Shown here: positions 26,800 through 33,974 of the stretch, in pieces
Layout: every line of letters starts with the position of its first letter
How positions within the stretch are numbered: position 1 is the stretch's first letter
Source: Denitratimonas tolerans
Lineage (GTDB): Bacteria > Pseudomonadota > Gammaproteobacteria > Xanthomonadales > Xanthomonadaceae
Assembly: GCF_037203605.1 (NCBI RefSeq)
Contig: NZ_JBBDHC010000004.1
Coordinates: 1-64,000 of the forward strand
Length of the DNA: 64,000 bases
Reading direction: 5' to 3'
Translations under genes and position numbers: made by a program
The notes under the pieces: generated by a model
What the model was told of the DNA's origin: nothing
Database searches by the model: none
Seen by the model: only the letters and a program-made list of their open reading frames with translations

Positions 26800-26966
26800 C
26801 GATAATGCGACCGCAGAAACCCCTGGCCTGGCATCTCGCACAGCACCAACAGGTAGACGTGGTCAAGCACCCCACAGCGCAGGTAGGCATTGAACGCCTC
26901 GCGCACGTACTCGGGCAGCGGGCGATCTTCCGCGGCAAGTCGCGCGCGAAGGTCCGGGTAGAGCGC
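26800..26966 (-). pseudogene. remnant of an IS91-family transposase
   Basis: The minus-strand frame gives ALYPDLRARLAAEDRPLPEY followed by VREAFNAYLRCGVLDHVYLLVLC. This fits the N-terminal region of IS91-family Y2 transposases (LPxFVxxEFxxYLxCGVLxxGF-x-R-V-R-C). After that a neighbouring frame gives CARCQARGFCGR, resembling the following zinc-finger segment, so a frameshift is likely. The catalytic domain is absent. Only a fragment remains, next to the IS30 element at the island boundary. Confidence 0.5.
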
Positions 26967-27097
26967 CCCCGAAGTTCCGCACTTCGCCACCAGTTTTCGG
27001 CCTAGGAGCATCAGCTGACCCAAGCAATTCAATCAGTTGCGCTTGGAGAAAGGCTGAAACATCGAAATGCATGTAGTCGCAACTACGTCGAAAACCC

Positions 27098-27122
27098 GGC
27101 GGATTCAACCCTGAAGTGCAAT
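27098..27122 (+). repeat. IS30 element left inverted repeat
   Basis: GGCGGATTCAACCCTGAAG continuing TGCAAT. It differs from the right repeat only at positions 14, 15 and 25. Confidence 0.85.
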
Positions 27123-27185
27123 TTCCTTGAACCGAGGCGGGCCAGGTGCCGTAGGCTGGCCGCTCCACGACCAAGCGAAGCTGCC

Positions 27186-28130
27186 ATGTCCTATCGACAC
27201 CTGACCCAGGAAGAACGCTACCAGATCGCCGCCCTGCTGAGTGCAGGATTCTCCAATGTCGCCATCGCCCGACAGCTTGGCCGCCACCCCAGCACCATCG
27301 GCCGGGAGCGACGGCGCAACGCGGGCGAGCGGGCCTATCGCGCCACGCCTGCACACAAGGTGGCCCAGACCCGCCGTCACCAGGCCAGCTCGCGTCCCCA
27401 GTTGCCGGCCGAAGCCTTCGCCCAGATTGAGCAGGGGGTGAGCCAGCGGTGGAGTCCGGTGCAGATTCAGGGCCGTTGTCAACTGCTGGGGATCGCCGTG
27501 CCCAGCCACACCACCATCTACCGTTACCTCCACCGGCACGGCTTGCGCCATCGCCTGCGCCTGCCCAAGCGGCGGCGTGGCTATGGTCGTCATCGGACCC
27601 AGCGCTTTGCCGACCGCACCCCGATCAGCGAACGCCCTCACGCCGTCCAGGACATGAGCCAGTTCGGGCATTGGGAAGTGGATACGGTGCGCCCCAGCAA
27701 GGGAGGTGGCGTGCTGGTGACGATGAACGAGCGGCTCAGCGGCCTGCTGTGCCTGGGATGGAGCGCCACGGGCAAGGCCGAAGATGTGGCCGATACGGTG
27801 GCGGCATGTCTGATGCCCTGGCGCGCCCACGTCCACACCCTGACCAGCGACCGGGGGAGCGAGTTCGCGGACGGCGACTTCATCGAACTGGCCTTGGAGA
27901 CCACGATGTACATGGCCGACCCCCACGCTCCCTGGCAACGAGCTCGCAATGAGCACCTCAACGGCCTGGTGCGCGAGTACTTCCCGCGCAAGCGCAACTT
28001 TTCGACCATCCTCCCGGAGGAAATACAGTGCGCCCAGGACGCGCTCAACAACCGACCCCGAAAACGTCACCGATTCCTTACCCCGTCCGAGGTATTCTTT
28101 CACCACTCACGCGTTGCACTTCGCGGTTGA
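27186..28130 (+). CDS. IS30-family transposase
   Basis: 314 residues. The N-terminal helix-turn-helix is LTQEERYQIAALLSAGFSN and AIARQLGRHPSTIGRE (residues 6-42). The DDE catalytic core shows GHWEVDT (about residue 161), LTSDRGSEF (about 222), and the glutamate in RNEHLNGLVREYFPRK near 258. All catalytic residues and the full length are present, so it is probably active. It catalyses transposition of the element that carries it. Confidence 0.95.
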   Translation: MSYRHLTQEERYQIAALLSAGFSNVAIARQLGRHPSTIGRERRRNAGERAYRATPAHKVAQTRRHQASSRPQLPAEAFAQIEQGVSQRWSPVQIQGRCQLLGIAVPSHTTIYRYLHRHGLRHRLRLPKRRRGYGRHRTQRFADRTPISERPHAVQDMSQFGHWEVDTVRPSKGGGVLVTMNERLSGLLCLGWSATGKAEDVADTVAACLMPWRAHVHTLTSDRGSEFADGDFIELALETTMYMADPHAPWQRARNEHLNGLVREYFPRKRNFSTILPEEIQCAQDALNNRPRKRHRFLTPSEVFFHHSRVALRG

Positions 28131-28137
28131 ATCCGCC
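28113..28137 (-). repeat. IS30 element right inverted repeat
   Basis: On the minus strand it reads GGCGGATTCAACCGCGAAG continuing TGCAAC, pairing with the left repeat. The transposase stop codon (28128-28130) is inside it. Confidence 0.85.
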
Positions 28138-28321
28138 CCCGATACGAGTACTGGAATGAGACGCTTCCTCGCAACGTTGAACGCGATGCTCAGGCTATCG
28201 CCGAGTTTCAGAGGCTGGGGTGGACTGTACTTGTCTTTTGGCAGTGCGAGCTGAAACGCCCAGTGGTTGCTGCGGGACTGCTAGAAGGCCCAATGCCAAG
28301 GGAGCGCCCCAGCCGCGACGA

Positions 28322-29629
28322 CTAGGCATCTTCGCTTAGTGCGAGTAGGGGCAACAAAGCGGCGTACCCGAGCACTGGAGGCACCGCGTCTCCGATCCAC
28401 TTGGAGACTGCACTACGCGCAGGGTCATGTCCGTTTACTACAAAGCGAAAGCTGTCTGGAAACGCCTGAATTCTCGCGGCCTCATGTGGCGTTATGACGC
28501 GAGGCTCTCTAGGATGAATGTAGCGACCGCGACCTGGCGTAAGAAAGCCGGTCGTGATAGTTTGCGCTGGCTTGTCCCAGAACATTCGCCCGTATACGGA
28601 GGGGTACGAGTGCCCGTCCTTGTGACAGTCAGGGCGTTCGTGGTTAGGAAGCTCGTGCTTGTCATTAGCAAAGAGCCAACTAATTCGAGCGCGATTCTCT
28701 TCTGAAAGTGCCGGCACGGTGTCCATTACGCCGGCCCCCGCACCCTCACGCTTCCCACGCGCAAGGTCGCCAATGGCCCAACCCAGGTGGAGAGCGTCCC
28801 TCTTAAGGCCCGCTACAACACCATTGAGCGTTAGCGAAGCTCTTCGCGAACCGACTTTGGCAGCAATCAGAAAAAATCGCTTGCGCGTTTGGGCCCAGCC
28901 CATCTCGTTCGCGGCGAGCACACCGCTGTCAATGAACTTGTAGCCGCTAGCCTTGAGCAATGCCTTGGCCGAAACGACAACGCCACTCTTGTCGTTCACG
29001 ACGTCCGGGACGTTCTCTATCACCACCATGCGCGCCTTGAGGCCCACAGCTAGCGCGACTGCGGTCAAGTAGAGCAGGTTGCGAGGATCTTCTCGCCGCG
29101 TTTTGTTGTTGAGATTTGAATGGCCCTGGCAGGGAGGGCCGGCCAGAAAGAGGTCAATATTCCCCGCCTCCGCTGCCAGTGCCGCATCTATCACTTCTGG
29201 ATCGTAAGCAAATCTAGACTCGCTCCCAGTTCCGCTGACGTGGAAATCCACTAGGCTGGATGCGCTTGTGTGAAGTGCGTACTTCGTTCCGAAATTCGCC
29301 CGATGGACCTCAAGCCCTGAGTCGTCGACGTCAATCGCCGCTACAGACTCGAACTTTCGTCCGACAGCCATTGCAGCTTGAGCTGCGCCCAAGGTGAGCC
29401 CGCCGCAGCCGCAGAAAGCGTCAACTGACCGAATTGTCGGAAGATCCGACGAGTTCTTCGTTTTAACTTCAGCGCCGCGGAGAAAACTCTGCCACCAAGC
29501 CGCGTGGCCAACCGCGCCGTCGTCGGCGACGTTCTCAATCTCAGACCGCCAAACATTGCCGCCCAACGAGAGTTCCCGGATGATTCGGCCGTTCTCAATT
29601 ACGTAGCTTTCTAGCTCGGTGCCGCTCAT
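28322..29629 (-). CDS. DNA (cytosine-5) methyltransferase
   Basis: 435 residues, last gene of a five-gene minus-strand operon. Motif I VDAFCGCGGLTLG is at residues 69-81, catalytic Cys167 is in GPPCQGHS, motif VI ENV is at 205-207 and motif VIII QTRKR at 247-251. The late motif IGDAVPP replaces the usual GNAVPP. An N-terminal extension of about 65 residues precedes motif I. The recognition sequence cannot be read from the protein. It starts nine bases after the preceding gene and meets a disrupted vsr gene tail to tail. Composition is clearly less GC-rich than the core genome, suggesting transfer. It probably protects host DNA within a defence or restriction-modification system. Confidence 0.93.
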   Translation of the reverse strand: MSGTELESYVIENGRIIRELSLGGNVWRSEIENVADDGAVGHAAWWQSFLRGAEVKTKNSSDLPTIRSVDAFCGCGGLTLGAAQAAMAVGRKFESVAAIDVDDSGLEVHRANFGTKYALHTSASSLVDFHVSGTGSESRFAYDPEVIDAALAAEAGNIDLFLAGPPCQGHSNLNNKTRREDPRNLLYLTAVALAVGLKARMVVIENVPDVVNDKSGVVVSAKALLKASGYKFIDSGVLAANEMGWAQTRKRFFLIAAKVGSRRASLTLNGVVAGLKRDALHLGWAIGDLARGKREGAGAGVMDTVPALSEENRARISWLFANDKHELPNHERPDCHKDGHSYPSVYGRMFWDKPAQTITTGFLTPGRGRYIHPREPRVITPHEAARIQAFPDSFRFVVNGHDPARSAVSKWIGDAVPPVLGYAALLPLLALSEDA

Positions 29630-29638
29630 GCGATTACG

Positions 29639-30370
29639 TCATGCTGCTTCTGGGACCATGCGGAGTTCGTCGTCGATGACCTTTCGACACTCGCCTTCAT
29701 CAAGAATCTCCATGAACAAGTTGGTTCGCAAACGCCGGAGTCGCTTGACGAGTTCCCGGATCTGATCGACCTTCAAGAACGGCTGAGTGACATCGTTCTT
29801 GTCGGGGTACTGAAACCTAAGCAGAGCACGGGCAAAATTTCGAGCGTTTGCATAACCCTGCCGGAACAGGTGGCTCCGGTAAAAGTCGATCTGGCCGTGG
29901 TCGCATAGATGATATCGGTCCTGGGCCTCCTCGTCGAGCACGAGCTCAGCGCGGAGCCATAGGCGATAAAGCAGGTTTTCCGAGCGGGCACCGACTCCGT
30001 AATTTGCTGCGCCTGTGCCGCCCGGAGGGTTTCCGTATCTCCACTCTACGATGTCGGAAAAGTGGACGGCTGCCAGCCACAGCCAAAAGTCCGGATCCGC
30101 CAGGATCTCTACGCCTACCTGCACCCTCGTGTGGATAGCACGCGCTGCCAGCGCTTCGAAGGCGTTCGCATTCTTCGCGCTCTTCAAACCCTCCGGAAAG
30201 CGGGACTTGATACTGGCAAGTTCCGCGACAAGATCATTCACGAAACTCTGGGGGAGTTCGGGGCCTTCGCCACGCGATTTCACCAGGCGATCAAGCTCCA
30301 CTGGGGTTCCGGCGCGCTTGCTGATGAAAAAAATCGAAGCGTCGGTTGTCGTAAGGATTGGATAGCGCAT
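29639..30370 (-). CDS. unrecognised protein of the GHKL/methylase operon
   Basis: 243 residues. The middle is aromatic-rich (DPDFWLWLAAVHFSDIVEWRYG) and leads into a segment RSENLLYRLWLRAEL, then helical YRSHLFRQGYANARNFARALL. This resembles, from memory, a domain of unknown function (DUF6339) seen in bacterial defence neighbourhoods. I cannot confirm that. No nuclease or NTPase motif was recognised. It starts three bases after the stop of the upstream gene and ends nine bases before the methylase, so it is certainly co-transcribed. Confidence 0.75.
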   Translation of the reverse strand: MRYPILTTTDASIFFISKRAGTPVELDRLVKSRGEGPELPQSFVNDLVAELASIKSRFPEGLKSAKNANAFEALAARAIHTRVQVGVEILADPDFWLWLAAVHFSDIVEWRYGNPPGGTGAANYGVGARSENLLYRLWLRAELVLDEEAQDRYHLCDHGQIDFYRSHLFRQGYANARNFARALLRFQYPDKNDVTQPFLKVDQIRELVKRLRRLRTNLFMEILDEGECRKVIDDELRMVPEAA

Positions 30371-30373
30371 GTG

Positions 30374-31309
30374 CTAGGCCTCCACGACCTTTCGTACCGA
30401 CTCTTGATCCGCGTGCAGCAAGGCGCGAATGCGGGGCATGCCCGGCTGCCCAGCCCAACGCGAAAGCTCGGTCATGGTCAGTTGGGGCTCAACTCTCTTT
30501 AGCCGCTTGTAGAAGGCTTCAAGTGGGCTCCTTGGCTCCGGCGCCTCCGCGTCCTTCCACTCGTTGAGGCTGGCAGCCAATAGCTGGCAAGGAATTTCCG
30601 CCGCCAAGAACGCCATCATTGGTCTGCTCATGGCGGGAAGATTCTCCGCCGCCAACTTCTTGTGCACGTCTTCGTGGATGCGAACCTTTGCGATCGGGCG
30701 GGTCTTGTCGACAGGCTCGTTGAATCCTGCGTAGTAATCCACGTGGTACAGCGTCTTTGCTGGGTATCCCATCGCTTTCCAGCCTTCGTCTCCCAATGGC
30801 TCCACGTCGAAATCTTCGGTGGGCTTGGGCGGCCGAAGTTCGAATGTCTTCTTTGAGAGCCAATGACCTGGCATGAAGGGCTTGCCTGCCTCCTTCTTGA
30901 GCGGGGTCGCGAGGCACAGCGCGACCTCAATGGTCACGTTCGCCCCGCCGCCGAGGCGCTCTAGCACTTCACTACCGATCGCAATGTCGGCCGGCACGTC
31001 GTCCTTCAAGGTCATCCTGTGTACAACATCGGTGCGCTTTAGAAACGGGTTGACGGCCGTGACAGCCAGTACAAGCTTCGACCGAGCGATTGAGGCCGAT
31101 GCGAGCACTGCCTCCGTGATGCTCGGTCGAACGACGATTGCCAACCGGCTCTGATCCTGTGCCTCGACCGTGAACAAGGTTACGTCCGTGAAGGGCTGAT
31201 CTTCGTAGAGTCGGATTTGCGTTGCTTCTAGCGACTCTTCAAGCGTCGCTGCTTCGAAGAACGGCCGAACATCTTTCGTAGCCGACTTGTTATACTTAGA
31301 AGAACTCAT
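30374..31309 (-). CDS. unrecognised protein following the GHKL ATPase
   Basis: 311 residues, soluble, mixed alpha/beta, with no signal peptide or membrane segment. Its ATG (31309) overlaps the stop of the GHKL ATPase gene by four bases. The first 170 residues are rich in beta-type segments (TDVTLFTVEAQD, RLAIVVRPSI, KLVLAVTAVNPFLKR). The C-terminal third is helical (SPLEAFYKRLKRV, TMTELSRWAGQ). No family was recognised. Strict coupling to the ATPase suggests that the two proteins act together. Confidence 0.75.
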   Translation of the reverse strand: MSSSKYNKSATKDVRPFFEAATLEESLEATQIRLYEDQPFTDVTLFTVEAQDQSRLAIVVRPSITEAVLASASIARSKLVLAVTAVNPFLKRTDVVHRMTLKDDVPADIAIGSEVLERLGGGANVTIEVALCLATPLKKEAGKPFMPGHWLSKKTFELRPPKPTEDFDVEPLGDEGWKAMGYPAKTLYHVDYYAGFNEPVDKTRPIAKVRIHEDVHKKLAAENLPAMSRPMMAFLAAEIPCQLLAASLNEWKDAEAPEPRSPLEAFYKRLKRVEPQLTMTELSRWAGQPGMPRIRALLHADQESVRKVVEA

Positions 31310-33102
31310 GCTTCAACCTCTTCGTCGATTTCGGGACGAAGACGTACGGTCCAACTTGGGTCGTACCCTTCGGACACCACGCCGAAGTGGGCCTTATCCC
31401 CTTTTGACATCTTGAACCGGAAAAGGCGGTGGTCGTCTGGATCGGGCTTTGCGTCGACGCCGCTCACCTGGATAGACAACCTTAGGTCTTCTCCCTCTTG
31501 GCCTTCATCCTCAAGCACCGGGCAGCTGACACGAACTCGGAGACATACCGGTTCGTCATCTGCTTTCGGGTCAAGGAAGACTTTGAAGGAACTCGCGAGC
31601 TGGAGCTGCCCGTCTTTAGTCGCGGTCGCATGAGGTTGCTTGTTGAACTCAAGGTGAACAAGGGAGCTGGTCGGATCCGGCGGCGGTTTTGCACCGGAGC
31701 CCGTTGGACGAAAGTAGGCTCCCAACGCACGCTCAAGGATCGACAGACGCTTCTGTTTGGCCGGCGCGGGAGGAGCGGCCTCGCTCTGAAATCGTTTCAG
31801 ACCGGCCTTCACGCGCGAGAGGACCGCGTTGACCACCCCTTTACCTGCTCCGTCAACATCGCGAAGGTTTTGCGAGTCGGGATCCCACCGATCGTGCGCC
31901 GGCGGCTCACTCTTCTTCAGGACCAGGTCAATGTCTTCAGACCCCATAAAGGCTCCGACCACAACAGGCGCAGTTTCCGAAAATGGCTTGTAGGCCACCA
32001 CCATCAACGGCGCGCGAATGAGCGCGACCGTATTGCACCGATCAGCCCTGACGATCGGAGCACCTAGTGCGTTTAGGGGGGAAACCACGAAACCGCAGGT
32101 ACCCAGGTTGATATCGCCGAGTCTATTCAACGGATTAAGCTTCTGAGTTCCGGCCTTCGGAGTCGCCACACCACGGGCGATCTCGAACGATTCGATGAAT
32201 GGCCGCAGCTGCTCGTTTCGGCGGGGCCTCGGCACGAACACCTGGCCACTCGCATCGATTGCCTCGACATCAAGCTTGTGTTCGATCAGGCGGGGCCACC
32301 ACCAATCCTCCACACCGATGATGATGTCCGCAAGATTTACCGAGGCATCCACGATGAGAATGGTTGTTCCCGTTTCGCCTTCGCCTCGGAGATGGAAACC
32401 CAACTTCGCGGCAAGGTTGTCCGCCTTCTTTCCATCCAGGGGATCGACGATAGTGCGGCCTTGGTCATCCTGTCTCTTGCCAGTACCAAGCCAAGCTCGA
32501 CCGCTGTAGCTCTTACCGCGATATTCATGGCTTTTATAGTAGCCGCATCCAAAAAGTCGAGTCTTTTCAGCGCCGTCTTCGTCCTTGAATCGGGTATAGG
32601 CGAAAATGGTCTGGATAGCAGAGCTGGACGAATAAACCGACTTTCCGAATCCGTAGGACCCGCCAGTGCCTTTCTCGGTTCGCGCCTTAGACCTGTCTCC
32701 AAGCGAAAGCAGCAACCGATAAAAGTTGGACCCCTTATCGTGGGCGTCGCCCGAGAGCCCTTCGGCCTCGTAGTCTTCAACGTACAACAGCTCAAGCGGC
32801 TTGCTGGGGCTGTTCAGCGATTCCAAGCAATTGGGGGACGACAGCTCCAAGGCGTCTTTTCGGACTTCCTGCGCACCGAGTTCTGCAGCTTGAACGAACC
32901 CCGCCTTGGCATCCCCTTTAAGACTCCGAAGCCGGAAGCGCACGGTGACCTTGGGGAAACCGAGGCCCGCGTCGACCGAGTTCTGGATTGCCTCGCGAGC
33001 AAGCACATGTTCCGGCTGCATGCCCGGAGACTTCAGCGTATTGGCATAGGCCTCGCCCGCCGCGCCGCCCATCGGATCGCTTTCATGGAACACCCAGCTC
33101 AT
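31306..33102 (-). CDS. GHKL-type ATPase (MutL/MORC-like) of a probable defence operon
   Basis: 598 residues. The N-terminal half carries the ATP-binding motifs of the GHKL fold: N-box EAIQNSVDAG (37-46), G1 box around VEDYEAEGLSG (108-118) and G2 box GGSYGFGKSV (147-156). Related paraMORC/MutL-like ATPases are known from restriction-modification and phage-defence neighbourhoods with cytosine methylases and Vsr, which is the company seen here. The C-terminal 250 residues are unassigned and include KRLSILERALGAYFRP. No nuclease motif was recognised. It begins 20 bases after the small first gene. Confidence 0.82.
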   Translation of the reverse strand: MSWVFHESDPMGGAAGEAYANTLKSPGMQPEHVLAREAIQNSVDAGLGFPKVTVRFRLRSLKGDAKAGFVQAAELGAQEVRKDALELSSPNCLESLNSPSKPLELLYVEDYEAEGLSGDAHDKGSNFYRLLLSLGDRSKARTEKGTGGSYGFGKSVYSSSSAIQTIFAYTRFKDEDGAEKTRLFGCGYYKSHEYRGKSYSGRAWLGTGKRQDDQGRTIVDPLDGKKADNLAAKLGFHLRGEGETGTTILIVDASVNLADIIIGVEDWWWPRLIEHKLDVEAIDASGQVFVPRPRRNEQLRPFIESFEIARGVATPKAGTQKLNPLNRLGDINLGTCGFVVSPLNALGAPIVRADRCNTVALIRAPLMVVAYKPFSETAPVVVGAFMGSEDIDLVLKKSEPPAHDRWDPDSQNLRDVDGAGKGVVNAVLSRVKAGLKRFQSEAAPPAPAKQKRLSILERALGAYFRPTGSGAKPPPDPTSSLVHLEFNKQPHATATKDGQLQLASSFKVFLDPKADDEPVCLRVRVSCPVLEDEGQEGEDLRLSIQVSGVDAKPDPDDHRLFRFKMSKGDKAHFGVVSEGYDPSWTVRLRPEIDEEVEA

Positions 33103-33122
33103 TTGCGTCCTTCTCCCGTGCT

Positions 33123-33401
33123 TTAGCCCAGCTTGAACTCGTCTTTGGTCCGTCGAGCAATTCCGGCCTGGAATTTGGCCCTGAGATGCTTCATCTCAAC
33201 TTCCAACGCGCCTAGGATCTTTTGGGCGTCCTCGGCCGAGTACTCGTAATTGCTTGTATTTGAAAGGTTTCCGATGAGCCTAAGCAGCTGAGTCGCCTTC
33301 CTGACCCGCGCTTGCCCCAAGTCTATGAAACGCTCTCGCTTGTTTCGTTTATCGGACACGCGGGACACCATGTTCCTACATATGTGAAATGTAGGGTACA
33401 T
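33123..33401 (-). CDS. small first gene of the GHKL/methylase operon
   Basis: Up to 92 residues from the ATG at 33401. An internal ATG at 33368 or the adjacent GTG at 33365 (MVSRVSDK) is equally plausible, because AGGA lies just before it. The protein is basic at the start and helical (RERFIDLGQARVRKATQLLRL, then EDAQKILGALEVEMKHLRAKF). It resembles a widespread short uncharacterised family, and I see no clear DNA-binding motif. Its place at the head of the operon, behind two palindromes, would suit a regulator or small accessory subunit; that is inference. Confidence 0.65.
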   Translation of the reverse strand: MYPTFHICRNMVSRVSDKRNKRERFIDLGQARVRKATQLLRLIGNLSNTSNYEYSAEDAQKILGALEVEMKHLRAKFQAGIARRTKDEFKLG

Positions 33402-33426
33402 GCAACGATTGTTGAATGCAACTAGA
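33377..33426 (-). promoter_or_regulatory. promoter/operator region of the defence operon with two palindromes
   Basis: Plus-strand CTACAT-N7-ATGTAG (about 33376-33394) and TGCAAC-GATT-GTTGAATGCA (about 33401-33420) are imperfect inverted repeats. They lie at and before the first gene's possible starts. The stretch is AT-rich for this genome. A candidate minus-strand -35 TTGCAT with a weak -10 TACCCT, 17 bases apart, overlaps them. This arrangement fits an autoregulated operon but is not proof. Confidence 0.3.
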
Positions 33427-33919
33427 TCTCGTAGGCAGCGACACCCAAGATCAACGCTAGGCCGAAAATACTAGGGCACTGGAGCGTCATCTTCGGCCAA
33501 GAGAGCCTCCAGCTTTTCGATTCGGAGTTGCCCAAGGAGTAGCGGCACCTGGTCTATTCGGCCGGCCAGGCGAAGGAAGGGCCGACCAAGGAACTCCGTC
33601 AGGTTTGACTGCGTGAATTGCCCGTATAGGAAGTTCAAACGCCGTTTCCCGGCCGTTCTGCCGGTCTGCCGGGTAGGCTGCGGTCGTGCAAGCGTCTGCC
33701 CCGGGCGCGGCATTGAGCGCGGATCGGACGTCCATGAGTGGAATTCCGGAATCTCGCGGGACCTTGCAGCGGCGGCGTCGGAAGCCAGTCGTCGCCAATT
33801 CCCGAAATCAAGCCGAGTGCAAACCTGCGGGTTCGTGGCCGCGTCCAGTTGGGGGATCTTGCCGCGGACGAAGTCACCTTGTTCGAAGCCGAACGTTCGA
33901 CAGGCACGACCGCAAACGA
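33402..33919. other. right border of the accessory island, no clear gene
   Basis: The left 70 bases are the operon promoter. From 33471 to 33713 the minus strand has an 80-codon frame ending in FLGRPFLRLAGRIDQV then LLGQLRIEKLEALLAEDDAP. It looks like the C-terminal end of a real protein, perhaps a degraded gene at the island edge. I do not recognise it. From about 33714 to 33919 nothing is seen. Confidence 0.35.
33471..33713 (-). pseudogene. possible degraded gene fragment at the island edge
   Basis: An 80-residue minus-strand frame whose second half is protein-like (LTEFLGRPFLRLAGRIDQVP followed by LLLGQLRIEKLEALLAE). The first half is Arg/Pro-rich and looks random. No ribosome-binding site or family was recognised. 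It may be the 3' end of a gene whose start has been lost. Confidence 0.2.
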
Positions 33920-33949
33920 CACGAGCCCGGCATCGCTGCCGGGCTCGTG
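33920..33949 (-). terminator. hairpin after acnB
   Basis: A perfect 13-base-pair stem CACGAGCCCGGCA (33920-33932) with its complement (33937-33949), loop TCGC. It lies 26 bases past the acnB stop. Only a short T-run follows on the minus strand, so termination may be partial. Confidence 0.65.
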
Positions 33950-33974
33950 CGGGTCAATCGACTGTCGCCAGCGC

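Larger units (their letters stand above)
26723..27185. other. boundary zone of the accessory island
   Basis: This stretch holds an IS91-type transposase fragment, a short left piece of vsr and the left end of an IS30 element. No intact gene is present. The change in composition from the GC-rich gene on the left to the island on the right occurs across it. Confidence 0.5.
27098..28137 (+). mobile_element. complete IS30-family insertion sequence, about 1.04 kb
   Basis: Terminal inverted repeats of about 25 bases, GGCGGATTCAACC at both outer ends: left 27098-27122, right 28113-28137, matching at 22 of 25 positions. The flanks carry CCC on both sides (27095-27097 and 28138-28140), a possible 3-base target duplication as IS30 elements make. 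It contains a single intact transposase, whose stop codon lies in the right repeat. It is inserted in a vsr gene. Confidence 0.88.
27079..28325 (+). pseudogene. vsr: vsr mismatch endonuclease gene, interrupted by an IS30 element and 5'-truncated
   Basis: Right of the IS, the frame from 28140 reads RYEYWNETLPRNVERD, then GWTVLVFWQCELKRP, and stops at 28325. This is the C-terminal half of a Vsr very-short-patch-repair endonuclease. Left of the IS, 27079-27096 reads ATTSKT in the matching frame. Removing the IS and one copy of CCC restores ATTSKTRYEYW without a break. The in-frame TGA at about 27056 and the lack of the catalytic N-terminal half show that the 5' part is degraded. Its stop overlaps the tail of the convergent methyltransferase gene by four bases. 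Vsr repairs T:G mismatches made by deamination of 5-methylcytosine, which fits the neighbouring cytosine methylase. Confidence 0.75.
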
